From assembly GCF_050908995.1 (NCBI RefSeq), contig NC_135129.1, positions 3,782,001 to 3,846,000 of the forward strand: a DNA stretch of 64,000 nt. The letters run 5' to 3'. Positions 23,601-32,723 of this stretch are shown in pieces. This DNA comes from Andrena cerasifolii (taxonomy: Eukaryota > Arthropoda > Insecta > Hymenoptera > Andrenidae). Position numbers and translations under genes: made by a program. Under the pieces are notes generated by a model. That model was not told the origin of the DNA and searched no databases. It saw nothing but the letters and a program-made list of their open reading frames with translations. Numbering within the stretch: position 1 is the first letter of the stretch; every line of letters begins with the position of its first letter.

Positions 23601-23891
23601 ATTTCCGATAATTCGACTAAAAAGTCTTTCTAACAGAAGTTAGATTTTAAAATTCAGAAAATTTCTGTGGTGCCCCCTTTTGTTTACTGCTTAATCCAGC
23701 ACTGAAGGGGGCCCACAGGCCCCGCTTGCCATTGGGCCAGCTGACACCCCCACCAGTCCGCCGCTGCCCGTAGAAAAGTATCCTTCGTATCCTGAAACAA
23801 AGTTGTGTTTTTCCAGGGGCTGTTAATAAAACAGATAGAATGGGATTCCGAGAGATGCCTAGTCTCTCCTGCCGCATCGGAGATTTATTAA
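5668..23891 (+). CDS. CCDC66: Coiled-coil domain-containing protein 66 homologue
   Basis: In vertebrates CCDC66 binds microtubules and acts at centrosomes, satellites and cilia. Exons I support: 5668-5725, about 8481-8707 (5' edge unsure), 13537-13732, 14820-15019, 16593-16879, 17660-18451, 21884-21985, 22086-22392, 23817-23891. From 13537 onward every phase matches; total about 747 aa. Family matches: N-terminal SLVEQKRIQWAKER (human SLEAKKAQWRKE); YLRG then VLQEREAKRQKALELQ opening a Glu/Arg/Lys coiled coil at about residues 260-380; DFGTQTDVE (human DTGVQTDD); TRYRTQSEKDPHYQRRLRMR; C-terminal EILSKLSTLKNGLLIKQ. The 14820 exon joins 13732 in phase 1 and 16593 in phase 0, which settled those edges. 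ATG 5668 is the first good start before the conserved N-terminal motif. The link from 5725 into the 8.2-8.7 kb block is unresolved. Confidence 0.85.
5876..6302. mobile_element. piggyBac-type MITE in CCDC66 intron 1
   Basis: TTAA at 5872-5875 and 6303-6306 flank CCCTTATACGGA and TCCGTACAAGGG, which are inverted ends. The inner part is a large palindrome: a segment around 6020-6120 is repeated inverted at about 6121-6205. No coding capacity. It sits about 150 bp after the first CCDC66 donor. Confidence 0.78.
6307..7446. other. CCDC66 intron 1, no recognisable feature
   Basis: AT-rich intronic sequence between two TTAA elements. It contains an AT-rich low-complexity run at about 6895-6965. I see no exon with CCDC66-like composition here. 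Confidence 0.4.
7451..8129. mobile_element. Long foldback element, piggyBac-type ends
   Basis: TTAA at 7447-7450 and TTGA at 8130-8133 flank GGGGTCATTCTACTTTGA and its near-complement TCAAAGTAGAATGTCCCC. Almost the whole 679 bp folds back: for example ATTTCCCCACTCAGGCTTAT near 7670 pairs with ATAAGCCTGAGTGGGGAAAC near 7911. It shares ends with the elements at 58541 and 61132. Confidence 0.8.
8219..8758 (+). other. Coding-like block, probable CCDC66 exon(s)
   Basis: Two frames in the same register, 8219-8425 (68 aa, Lys/Cys-rich) and 8450-8758 (102 aa), are separated by TAA TAA and TGA. Codon choice looks exonic, unlike the flanking AT-rich intron. The second contains SPSLPPIYNKDQQQYLSQ followed by CAG|GTCTGT at 8707, which leaves phase 0 and joins the phase-0 exon at 13537. 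The exon at 5725 leaves phase 1, which would fit acceptors at 8246/8247 (TCTTAG|GT) or 8480/8481 (GCTAG|CG). Neither has a strong pyrimidine tract. It could also be an alternative first exon starting at ATG 8450. I do not recognise the 68-aa frame. Confidence 0.45.
8829..9108. mobile_element. piggyBac-type MITE (CACTAGAACTACC ends)
   Basis: TTAA at 8825-8828 and 9109-9112 flank perfect inverted ends CACTAGAACTACC and GGTAGTTCTAGTG. The 280-bp interior is AT-rich and non-coding, in the CCDC66 intron between 8707 and 13537. Confidence 0.85.
9669..11023. mobile_element. Mariner-like non-autonomous element, about 1.35 kb
   Basis: Inverted ends CAGTAAGTCCGGGAGAGTTG on the left and, near 11000, CGACTCTCTCGGATTTAC on the right, with TA flanks that fit a Tc1/mariner-type insertion. 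Inside, short GGGAGAGATGGC units recur in both orientations at about 9870-9905, 10258-10315 and 10980. No transposase frame survives. A hAT MITE is nested at 10664-10953. Confidence 0.55.
10664..10953. mobile_element. Nested hAT MITE (CAGTGGTGGCGAA ends)
   Basis: CAGTGGTGGCGAAGCTATGA at the left end is matched by the inverse of GGTTCGCCATCACTG at the right. GACCC-containing motifs repeat symmetrically inside. Flanking octamers TTATAGAG and CTATGGAG agree at six of eight positions, as expected of an aged 8-bp hAT duplication. Confidence 0.72.
11405..11565. repeat. Dispersed repeat fragment, copy also at 23505-23675
   Basis: The run beginning GGGCCGAATTAAGACC and ending near AGAGAATTTCTGTGGTG recurs with small changes at about 23500-23675, where it is the interior of a complete hAT element. 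The copy here lacks visible ends and is a fragment. Confidence 0.65.
12448..13121. mobile_element. Foldback MITE, GGGGGTGAAATTGACC family
   Basis: Outer inverted pair CAACCCGGAAATT (about 12460) and AATTTCCGGGTTG (about 13100), and an inner pair around GAGGGGGTGAAATTGACCCC (about 12557) and GGGGTCAATTTCACCCTC (about 13035). Related copies lie at about 25115-25397 and 32331-32723. Non-coding. Confidence 0.65.
13890..14112. repeat. Tandem repeat, about 80-bp unit, 2.5 copies
   Basis: Units starting TTTTAGTATTCAG at about 13920, 14001 and 14080, each followed by AGTAAATCTTGCTTAAG and AGGAAAGCTAATTATTTC in the full copies. An inverted partial unit precedes them at about 13875-13915. Lies in a CCDC66 intron. 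Confidence 0.7.
15090..15195. mobile_element. Truncated copy of the CAAGGGGAGGACACC element
   Basis: Contains the internal motif GGCCTTAATAATAGAGATAT and the right end TCCTCCCCTTG followed by TAA, matching the complete copies at 28267-28791 and 49428-49833. The left half is absent. Confidence 0.65.
15556..16470. mobile_element. hAT-like debris (CGGATTT ends) with internal short tandem repeat
   Basis: CAGTGGCGGATTTGTAGATT near 15556 and CAGGAGCGGATTTATGTATA near 15935 both look like left ends of the CAGTGGCGGATTT family. A possible right end AAAATCCGCCTCTG lies near 16440-16453. Between about 16000 and 16220 a degenerate unit containing AAATTTTGGGGAGCGGCAAA repeats several times, producing a repetitive but spurious frame. 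Confidence 0.5.
16907..17588. mobile_element. hAT-type element between CCDC66 coiled-coil exons
   Basis: Ends CAGCGTTTCCCTAAC and GTTTGGGAGACGCTG are inverted. The flanking octamers are CTCTAACG (16899-16906) and CTCAAACG (17589-17596), seven of eight identical. It occupies most of the intron between exons ending at 16879 and starting at 17660, and carries a nested TTAA element at 17135-17423. Confidence 0.75.
17135..17423. mobile_element. Nested piggyBac-type foldback MITE
   Basis: TTAA at 17131-17134 and 17424-17427 flank AGGGGGAGAATC and GATCCCCCT. The arms pair over most of their length (for example AAACTAGCGATT near 17197 with AATCGCTAGTTT near 17336). Its insertion inside the hAT element shows the hAT insertion is older. 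Confidence 0.72.
18954..19073. repeat. Hairpin-forming inverted repeat
   Basis: GCACTAAAGAGTAGAAAAAT and the following TTTTTTCCCTTATTTAAT pair with ATTAAATAAGGGAAAAAA and ATTTTCTACTTTTTAGTGC, giving arms of about 42 bp around a short loop. CCDC66 intron, non-coding. Confidence 0.7.
20101..20514. repeat. Tandem repeat, three copies of a 139-142 bp unit
   Basis: Units begin ACCATTTATTTTTCAATTG at 20101, 20240 and 20382 and end with TTGCGTCACGTGTATACGCA. The copies are nearly identical apart from a 3-bp ATG insertion in units 2 and 3, so the amplification is recent. Each carries one CACGTG hexamer. CCDC66 intron. Confidence 0.88.
20760..21323. mobile_element. Non-autonomous DNA element with GTGAGTCGTGAGAAAC ends
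   Basis: CAGGGTGAGTCGTGAGAAAC at the left and GTTTCTCGTGACTCACCTTG at the right are inverted and close to perfect. The interior contains another possible nested insert bounded by AGGTTACCATACG (about 20831) and TATGGTAATCCT (about 21150). No transposase. Confidence 0.65.
22416..23306. mobile_element. Long foldback element in the last CCDC66 intron
   Basis: Outer ends CAGGGTGTAACCTGGAATAG and the inverse of CTGTTTCAGTTACACCCCG. The inner arms pair over a long stretch, for example ACGATGTATCGGGAGCAGAT (about 22961) with ATCTGCTCCCGACACATCGT (about 23079). The middle is low-complexity T-rich. Starts 23 bp after the donor at 22392. Confidence 0.72.
23311..23766. mobile_element. hAT element with perfect 8-bp duplication
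   Basis: CAGTGGCGGACTGG and CCAGTCCGCCGCTG are inverted ends. The octamer CCCGTAGA occurs exactly at 23303-23310 and 23767-23774. The 456-bp interior is non-coding and contains the GGCCC-rich repeat also seen at 11405. The intact duplication suggests a fairly young insertion. Confidence 0.88.
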
Positions 23892-24054
23892 CGAGAACCC
23901 CGCAGTCGCGTTGCCGTGCATATTTTCGTTTCTTTCGTTTGATTTTCGTAGGAAGTGAGATTGCGAGCGAGAGCATGGGGTGGCGAGAGGAACTAGCGAT
24001 TTACGGTTAGAGGGATGAGATCTGAGCATTTTTCTTGGATTGCAGATGTAAATA

Positions 24055-27000
24055 ATGGCCTTCCAGCTGGACGATCTCCTGAAGGACGACAAAAAGGATG
24101 CGAATCTATTACCCGACCTAAGTAGGGCGACTTGTAGCTCGCAAGAGGAGTTCCGGCGACTTCTCGAGAATTGCCCTGAATTTAAGATTAAGCCAGAAAA
24201 GGTTTGACTCGTGTAGTTGAATTAATCTCTCATTTCCATGATACTGTAACGACAGATACGAATGACAGATCGGCATTGCTTGCCTATCGCGATAGATCAC
24301 GCAGATAGGTATGCCTGAATCTTTCGTTGATTTCAAATCCACACTGTACACTACCGATATCTAATCGAGCACTGCCGCCAGATTTACTACGATAAGCTAG
24401 AGAATAGATTATGCTCCAATTGGGCGTTAAATGTGCTGCCAAAAATCGCAAAATTATCCGGGATAATAAAACTAGCAGGGATATTTGCCATTTGTTTAAA
24501 CCGAGGCGTTACAACTCAGTCAAGGTTGAATGATCGAGAAATTCATTTGTAATTAGTGGAGAGGAGATAAATTATACGTATCTGTACAATTGCTGCTACG
24601 AAACGTGTCCACCGTTAATTAGCTTATTAATTAACAATCAATTTATAGCCGCCGTGGTAGCTACATAAAAGATTGTGAACGTAGGTGAAGAAGGAGGACA
24701 CAAAAGTGCGCGACAAGGATTTTTCTTGGAAGCCAACTAGGAAAGAGTTGAAAGCGTTTGGCAGGGAATGGAACTATGGAAATCCGATACCACCAGACAT
24801 GAGGAGTTTAAATCTTCGTGAATTACAGCAGGTTGCCATCGACTGGAGAATGTTGACTCCTCTCCGACCGAAGCATCGACAGGATGAAGAAATGTTCTCC
24901 AGATTGGTATTCGTCTTATCAGCTGTTTTATGCATCGCGTATTTCTGTAAAATTAATCCCCAGTAAAATTGCTTGTGTCATGGAAGGGGATAACAACTCA
25001 AAATTCGATTGTATAGAACGCTTTTAGACTGAAGAGTTTTTGGAATTAATATTCTCAAACTAGTACACATTGATATAATAATAGTATCACAGGAGAATAA
25101 AGCATTAAAATTATTGCTGCCCAAATTCACTCTAAGGGGGTGAAATTGACCTCCGGCTATTTTCTGATTGTTGTGTTACAACTCGCGGACTGTGAAAGAT
25201 AGAAAAAAAGTTATCAGGCAAACTCTTCTTTTATTTAAGACCATCGTTTTTCGCCGAATTTTCAGGGGTTAATTTCACCCGCTTAAAGTGAATTTGGGTA
25301 GTAAAAAAATGCGTAATACATATCTATATGTATATCCTCTACATATCCCCAAGGTTTCATAATTTTTTGAATTTCCGGGTTGGGGATCTTTCCTTGTCAG
25401 TAGCGAAAGGTTTAATATTAAAGTGTATGAAGGGAATAAGGGGACTTAAAAAGGGTAAGGGGAAAAACGAGGAATGACCATTTTTCGTAACTTTGAGTTT
25501 TATAGCATACTTCGTTGGTGGCAACTGCGACTACAGAACTGGCGAATCACAAAAAATAACGTTAAAGTTTAGATATACTGGTTAAAAAAAAACAGGTAAT
25601 ATCCACTCTACACTGGAACAAAACACTTAATTTTCTCGATAAGGGGCCCTTAAATTACGTAAGGGTAATTTTGGCGATTTCTTACCCCCTCCCCCAGTAT
25701 AAGAACTCAAAGAAGGGGGTTGCAATATCAAAAGATTTGATATTGCAACCCCCTCCTTACGTAACATTTTTTACATTGAATTTCTTCAGTTATTAAAATT
25801 CTTTTAAAGGTTTATATAATTCATTTAACTCGGTTTCGAGAAATTTAAACTAAAACTACTTTTCTGGAACATTAGTATAAAATTGGGTTAAAAAATATTA
25901 CGTAAGAAAACGTAAGAAATTCGCGACCCCTTCCCACCCCAAAGAAGCCTTACGCAATTTAAGGGCGATCCCTAAAGCTGTTTTGACATTCCCTATTTTC
26001 CCCTTACCCTTCATATGTTGCATATTGCCTCGCGCAGTAGTAAACGTAACTATTAGTCAGCCGCAGTAGATCCAGACGTTACTAGTTGGGCACTTGTGCT
26101 TTCTTTCCACCAATTCTTGGTGTTCATATTCACGCTAGTTTAATTGTTTGACTACTCAAATCTGTTTCTTTCTATTTCTTACAATATCTTATTTAATAAT
26201 AAATGACACAGTATATGACAAACATTTGAGAACACACGATTAAGGAATTGATTAATTTAATTGATCACTTACTACGACTACAAGCATTGTGGTGTATTAT
26301 ATGTGGTCTATTATTACATGTTATTAGTATCGCAACTATATGTACAGTGTCTTCTTGAAATGCACATTTTGTAAGAAAAGGCTTAAGGAGTGAACTGCTA
26401 TTTTTTTTGTACGATGTAATACTGAAAAGAATACTAAAAACTCCAACTTTAACGCGGAAAACTCGCGACACAGGGGTTACACTTACACTTTGTAGGGTAT
26501 AAGTCGTACATTTTATTTTTGTTCTTAATGCTCTGAAAATGGGCGTCCGCAGATTTGTTTCCAGGGGGGAGGGGAGCAACTTTGAGAAACAGTGAGACTA
26601 AAGAAAACCTGTCGAACCCATTTTGTGCCAATTGAATTAAAAATTTAAGAACATTTACTTTTTCGATATAAACATAACAGAGATTAGTTTTTAAAAATAA
26701 ACGATTTTTCTCAAACCAGGGAGGGCAACTGCCCCCTTGCCACCCCCACCCCCTGCGGACGCCCATGGCTTATCATTTCACATTTATGAAATGAACATTG
26801 TACATAAAAAAGGCTCAAACAATAAGTTGATATAATTCTTTAATTGTTTAAGTGGTACCGCATTGGAAACAATGTTTAGAAAAAAATCAAACTTTAATCT
26901 TGGAGACTCATAGTATACACTAGATCTACCCTACGTTGTAGGATGCAGGATGAAAATTGTATTTCTTCCGATATTTCCCAAATTGTTTCACCTTTCGAAA

Positions 27001-28181
27001 TACAACTTAATATATAAAGCAGAAAGCTTCTATGTTTGTCTGTCGCCTAAAAACTTTCGAACGATAAACTCTGGGATCGCGAAATGTGCCTCGGCTCATT
27101 AAGCTTGACTAATCCAGATGAATGTGAATATTTAAAAAAAAACTAGAAAATTTTTTTTATATTATATATATATAAAACACTAGAAATTTTATATATATAT
27201 ATATATAATAAAATTTATATATAATATATATAACATAAGACTGGAACGATCAAGACGTTTGTTTTAGTGCAATTAGAGTTTAATAGCGCAAATAATCGCA
27301 AACCATCAGTTTTTAAAAAAAAATTATCGATAGAGGAGCATGGTGCTATTAGAGCATTGCCAAAATAAGGCTATTCGACTAACAAGGGAAGTTAGGCAAC
27401 CCGAAAATTCAGAAAATTATGCAACTTTGTGTGCAAGTAGAGTTCATTATGCCTGCCTAATCCAGATGAATGTGACCATTTTCACAAGAAAATAATATAA
27501 AAAAAAAAATTTTTGCGTAAAATCAAAATCTAAATTTCGGGCGAAGCCGAGTAGTAAAGCTAGTACTTTATAAAAGAAGGAATAGGACGACATTTATTTA
27601 ATCGTACCTTTTGCCGTAATATAATACAATAGTCATAAGAATGTAAGCAAAGTTCTAATACTTATAAACGCATCCCTTAACGATGATATTTCGTTTCCAA
27701 GGTGGAAATGGGAAAACTGGAGGCGAAAACGATCGCTAAAGAGCGCCGATCGACGAGAAGCCCCATCAGGCGTAGCAAGAACCGAGCTGGCATAATCGAG
27801 AGCAGCGTGAAGATTTGCGGGGAATGCGGGGAAGAATTTTGCTTCGGTGAGTTCTGCGGCGACGTTACTTACGATCTGTTCGAAAGGGTCGCAGTTACGA
27901 TAAAACAGCCGAAGGTGAAGATATCCGCGGACACTGAGGCGATAATAGCCAATATGGATCGTAAGGCGAAGCGAAAGAAAAAGAAAAGGATGAAGAGCAA
28001 AAGTAGAACGCCCAGAAGAAATGCCAGGCTACTGGTTCGAGGGAAAGGGAAGTCCGCCGGTAATGACTTGGAAAGGAGGAGCAGCAAGGACAAGATCGGG
28101 AATGGCGATAGCGATACGAAGCCAATTAAACCTTTCAAGAGAAAGTGCAGCAAATACACTAAAAAAGGATTGCGAAAATGA
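24055..28181 (+). CDS. Unrecognised 282-aa protein, Cys4 motif and basic tail
   Basis: Three exons, 24055-24201, 24685-24906 and 27702-28181, all phase 0 with GT-AG junctions, encode 282 aa ending TAA-type at 28181. I do not recognise the family. The N-terminal half is acidic-to-mixed with a Trp/Pro-containing segment (DFSWKPTRKELKAFGREW, then NYGNPIPPDMRSLNLRE). Residues C162, C165, C170 and C175 form CX2CX4CX4C (CGECGEEFCFGEFC), a possible small metal-binding knuckle. Beyond about residue 200 the chain is strongly basic (KAKRKKKKRMKSKSR), suggesting nucleic-acid binding or nuclear localisation, which is inference. ATG 24055 follows a clear acceptor (TTGCAG at 24045), so a 5' UTR exon lies upstream, and ATGTAA occurs at 24046-24051. 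The start is 163 bp after the CCDC66 stop. Confidence 0.78.
25115..25397. mobile_element. Partial GGGGGTGAAATTGACC-family MITE
   Basis: Inner inverted pair CCCAAATTCACTCTAAGGGG (about 25118) and CGCTTAAAGTGAATTTGGG (about 25280), then a right end CCGGGTTGGGGATCTTTCCTTG. The matching left terminus is not visible, so it is truncated. Lies in the second intron of the unrecognised gene. Confidence 0.6.
25642..25973. mobile_element. MITE with CCCTTAAATTACGTAAGG ends
   Basis: AGGGGCCCTTAAATTACGTA at the left corresponds to the inverse of TACGCAATTTAAGGGCGATC at the right. An inner near-perfect hairpin, GGGGGTTGCAATATC with GATATTGCAACCCCC, lies at about 25715-25755. Non-coding. Confidence 0.68.
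26539..26766. mobile_element. MITE with ATGGGCGTCCGCAG ends
   Basis: ATGGGCGTCCGCAG at the left and CTGCGGACGCCCAT at the right are perfect 14-bp inverted repeats. Purine/pyrimidine-rich G and C runs follow inside each end. No coding capacity; superfamily not assigned. Confidence 0.72.
27010..27563 (+). mobile_element. Possible non-autonomous Helitron
   Basis: Starts near TATAAAGCAGAAAGC and ends GGGCGAAGCCGAGTAGTAAAGCTAG followed by T when read across 27539-27563. A small hairpin (GGGCGAAGCC) close to a CTAG terminus without inverted ends is what Helitrons show. The 5' TC terminus is not certain. It contains AT microsatellites at about 27160-27235. Confidence 0.4.
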
Positions 28182-28266
28182 CGAGAAAATATTGCGGAGA
28201 GAATTTCGTCCTTACGTGTAAGAAAAATTCACGAATCCGATATTTAACCCTCGCGTCGTGAACTCA

Positions 28267-28791
28267 CAAGGGGAGGACTATCTATGTCGAAAATAATTAA
28301 ATAGGTGTCTCAGCGTTTCTGCCAATGGGCCTTAATAATAGAGATATTTACATGTAAATTATTAAAAATTTCGTAGTGGCCGTGGGGTTTAAGTGGGTAG
28401 AAATCCCACAACTACCCTTGCGCCTGCGGGGATTCCCCTGTGGAGGAGTCGGGGTGCCTTTTGAAGATTTCCCCAAGTTAAAAAAATAATTTATAAAAAC
28501 AAATAATTTATAATTTTTTTTAATTTTTTTTTTTTAACGTGAAGATATCATTAAAAGGCATCCTGACGCCTCCAGAAGGGAATTCCCCGCGGGCGCCAGA
28601 GTAGTTGTGGGATTTTTAACCACTAAAACCCCACAGTCACTATGAAATTTTTAAAAATTTCCATGTAAATATCTTTATTATTAAGGCCCATTGGCAGAAA
28701 CGCTCGGACACCTATTTACTCATTTTCGACACAGATCCATCGTGCCAAGGCTCATCAAAATCGATGTCTACCACGTGGTGTCCTCCCCTTG
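28267..28791. mobile_element. PIF/Harbinger-like foldback, CAAGGGGAGGAC ends, TSD TCA
   Basis: CAAGGGGAGGAC begins at 28267 and GTCCTCCCCTTG ends at 28791, each flanked by TCA. Arms pair over most of the 525 bp, including GGCCTTAATAATAGAGATAT and its complement. A 3-bp TNA duplication is typical of PIF/Harbinger; the other complete copy has TTA. Confidence 0.78.
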
Positions 28792-30717
28792 TCAGTTGAA
28801 AATAATCATTTTAGCCCCCTTAAATATTACACTTCAGAAACGGTTTCTCTGTTGACAGTGGTAACTTAAATTAAATGTGATGGGGAAATATTAGCAATGT
28901 ATCCAAAAATGCAGTAAATTTATTTAAAAAAAAAATAGTATATGTAAAACATTTTAAACATCAAAAATGAAAATCAACTGGCACAAGCATCATAGGGTTC
29001 TTGAAAAACACCACGATCGCGCGGAGAGAATATTTGTCTTACCGAGACCTAATGAAGGAAAAACGCAGACCGGTGAACGGAGTTCACAAAGCGCGCCCCC
29101 TCGAGGGTTAAGAAATTTAGGGCTGATCGTCTCATAAAACGAACTTGCACGTGTGATTCTATTGTTAAAGAACGTCGGAGTAAATTAAATATCTCGATGT
29201 GATTATTAAAGCGAAATATTATAATTGAAAATATAAAACAGATGCGTTACAATTGCGTAGGGGTAGAGTAAGCTGAACGTTGCTCGAGATGAATTCTGTA
29301 GAAGTTCAGACGGTGTTTGGGAGCGAAAATCGAAGAGAACGATGGAGGAGTAATTGATGATAAAAGTAAAAATGAAAAACGAAGTTCCATAATGTTTTTA
29401 TTATTTGTCTATATTCTGTGGTCCCTTGAAACGACATATTCTGTTATTTTTCAATTTTTAGCGCGGAGGATAATCAGCTCCCCTCGTGTACAATACACCT
29501 GGCTTCGTAATGACAATTAAATATGTACAAAAATATTATGACGATGCTAACGGGCGGGCACAGTGAATATAGTTGCAACTGAATGCTGGAAAAATATAAT
29601 TTTTATTCTTTCAGTTTACCTGTCTCTCTTTCTACCTTGTGAATCCATTCTGTCTCTATCGGATTTCTTTCCCCAGAAATGTCGCGACAAAATTGACTAC
29701 CATTAAACGAGAAATGTTCTGCTACCGTAACTCCGTCGCTCGAGCATCGCTCCAGATTTGTGTACAAATTCCTGGCTGGATATTAGACAAAGCCTTGTAA
29801 ATGTATTCGGTAGCACTTACAGTGACGACCCACCCCAGCCTTTGTGAACAGAATATTTCTCTCGTGAATTATATATTTCCCACTAATTCCGAGAAGAAAA
29901 CCTTTCGCTTATATTAATACAATATCTCGCGCTCTCGGTGCAACTTAACATTAAACAGTGCGCTAGTAAATAAATTCAAACTGACCGAAGTTACACGCAT
30001 TTTACACAAATATATTTATACAGTTATCGTAGTAGTTAATAGTAATATTAGTGCGGTAGAGTTTGTCGTATATCGCCGCGGTAGCTGCACCGGTCTCGGT
30101 GAATTGAATGCTTCGCGAACGTAATATTATCCTAGATTAATTCGCCCTGTACTCTATTCCGTGTCTGTGATATTCTAACGACGAAACCTATCGTCACGAC
30201 CGTTTGAATAATATTACAAGCGTTAGGCCACTAAAATCTACGCTATTATGCTTCTCTTTTCGTGTGAAGAAGGAGTTCCCTGGTTAATGAAAAATATATC
30301 GCTCGCCTTAAACTAAAAGAAGACACCACGCGTCTCGACTACTAGCTCGCACTACAGCAACCTCGTACAGATACGGTAGAAAACAAAGTTGTAATCAGAA
30401 GCATGTGGATTTCGTTGGACACTGATATTGCTGCAATACGTCTAAAACCTTAATCGACAAAGACAACGATAATCGGCTGATACAATTTTTTTTTTTTTAA
30501 ATCTTTTCTCTTTTGAAGGTACTAACCACCACAGTACGCGATACAATTGCACACAGATATTTAATTAGAAGAACATTGCTGGTTAATATACATATGTACA
30601 ATAGCGATAATACTGTTCAATTTCAAACGTCGAATTTAGCGTGTCGGAGTTTTTCGTTGGGATCTTTCGGAACGCAGGGACGCACCCTGGTGATTCATAC
30701 GAATTGCGGGTTGCCTC

Positions 30718-31443
30718 CAGTGGCGGATTTAAGGGGAAAGGCCCAGGTGGCAAACGTACCGAGGGGCCCATTTTTTTCTGGGAAATGAAGGGGTGGTTTA
30801 CTAATTATAAACTTTTTTTTTAAAAAAAAATAAATAACCGACTTCAAAGATGCGCTAAAAAGGATAAAATAATTTTTTTAAATCGGTGGCAAAGTAGAAA
30901 CAAAATTAAATCATTTTATACAACTTTATCAATTATAGTCCATTAGCACACTAACGCTCGGGAATTAGAGCGCGCAAAAATTTAGTGGGACATCACGCGT
31001 CGAACTGATTTAAATTTCGTTTTCTTTTTTTGACACAGATTTTAAAAAAAATTATTTTATCCTTTTCAGCGCACCTTTGAAGTCGTTTTTTACTTTTTTT
31101 TTTAAAGATTATTATTTTATAATTTTTAGTGACCTTTGCTTGAAGGCGATTAAAAAACATTTACCAATTGGGGAACATACTCCGTATAACAACGAAAGAA
31201 TCATCCAAATCGGTCCACGCGTTACAAAGTTATGCGCGAACGTACATTAAAACTGGAATTCTAGATAATTCTAGAGAATCTAAATAATAATAAAAAAAAA
31301 TTAACATAGTACCACCGGCTCTTCACACTCTTTCAAATAAAAAAAACTCCCTTTGAAGTCGGTTAAAAACGAGCTAAGTGTACAGAAAAAAAAGTATAGG
31401 GGTTGGATAATAATTTAATGGCCGCCCATTAAATCCGCCACTG
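30718..31443. mobile_element. hAT element (CAGTGGCGGATTTAA ends) with nested foldback
   Basis: CAGTGGCGGATTTAA and TTAAATCCGCCACTG (last bases 31443) are inverted; flanking octamers GTTGCCTC and GTTGCTCC match at six of eight positions. Inside, CCGACTTCAAAG near 30839 and CTTTGAAGTCGG near 31352 mark a nested palindromic insert. Same family as 37860 and 58526. Confidence 0.78.
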
Positions 31444-32330
31444 GTTGCTCCATAAGCGATGCGTAAAGAGCGTATATAAATCTTATCCAAAATATGATAT
31501 CCTTCTATTTAACGTGCTCTCGAAAACTTCCGCAATCCTCCCTTCAGCGGTTCGCCGAATCAACTTCTCACCCTTATATCGTCAAACCGTCACGCGAGTT
31601 AGCGATTAGAAGAATATTACATATAAAAATATGGTGATATTAAATAGACCTCGACCGCATGATTCTGTAGCTGCCCAAATTGTCTCGATTATTAAACTTA
31701 AGTACGTCGACGATAAACATTTATTACGATCGGCGTTGGACTGCGAATGATCTCCTCAAAGAATAGTCTTCTCTAATCCTTTAACAGTTTAATAAATTCT
31801 CAAGTTCCGGTTAAAAAAATGTATACTTTTTTTATGCTCCGAAATATTTCCATTTATGATAAAAAAAGTGTAAAGAAAAAAATTCTGTACCCTTTTAATT
31901 TACTCGGCCCGTGCCTCCTTCGGGATAAACTGTTAAAGGTTTAAATAATCAGTGGCTGGAGGCTAGTGTCTAGGATGCAACCCCTGAGACACTCGTAGCA
32001 AATCTACACAATTTCATTTTTCTGGTTTCAGCTTGTCATTTAAAATATTTCACTCTTCTCTGCAGGATAAACGGTGCCTTAGCTGCTATAGTCCCATCGA
32101 AAATTTGGCTGCTCAACTCCCTGTTCCACGAGATTTGCAAATATACTGGGTAGAAGATACATAGTGAAGTCCTCGAGGCACATTCGAGTGGCACTCCTTG
32201 TGAGTGTAAGGGTGCGTTTATGCTCGTTACAAGTTTGTAAGGAGTATCCCTCACAACCCCAATCCTCTTTGCAGGACTCAGAACTGTGTACTGCAGTATC
32301 GAAACACTGTATTAACAGACTTTTTACTGA

Positions 32331-32723
32331 CAAGGGAAAAAAATTCTGAAACTTTGTAAATATGTAAGGGGTTTCCTTCTGATTACAACGCAATTTTTGT
32401 TTGCTGCCGAAATTCACTCTAAGAGGGTGTAATTGACCCCTGAAAATCCGGATACAACTCGCCAACTGTACAATAATTTTTTTACCAAATGATAGATCTA
32501 ATTAAAACAAGTAACTTTTATCTTGAAACTCTTTTTCTATCTCTTACAGTTCGCGAGTTATAACACAAACTCAGAAAATAGCCGAATTTTTGGGGGCCAA
32601 TTACACCCCCTTACAGTGAATCTGGGCAGCAAACAAAAATTGCGCTGTAATCAGGAGGAAATTCCTTACATATTCACAAAGTTTCAGAATTTTTCGAATT
32701 TCCGGGCGCGGGATTTTCCCTTG
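32331..32723. mobile_element. PIF/Harbinger-like MITE, CAAGGGAAAA ends, TSD TGA
   Basis: CAAGGGAAAA starts at 32331 and TTTTCCCTTG ends at 32723, both flanked by TGA. The arms contain GGGGTTTCCTTCTGATTACA and its complement, and an inner pair around GGGTGTAATTGACCCC. It is the most complete copy of the family also seen at 12448 and 25115. Confidence 0.75.
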
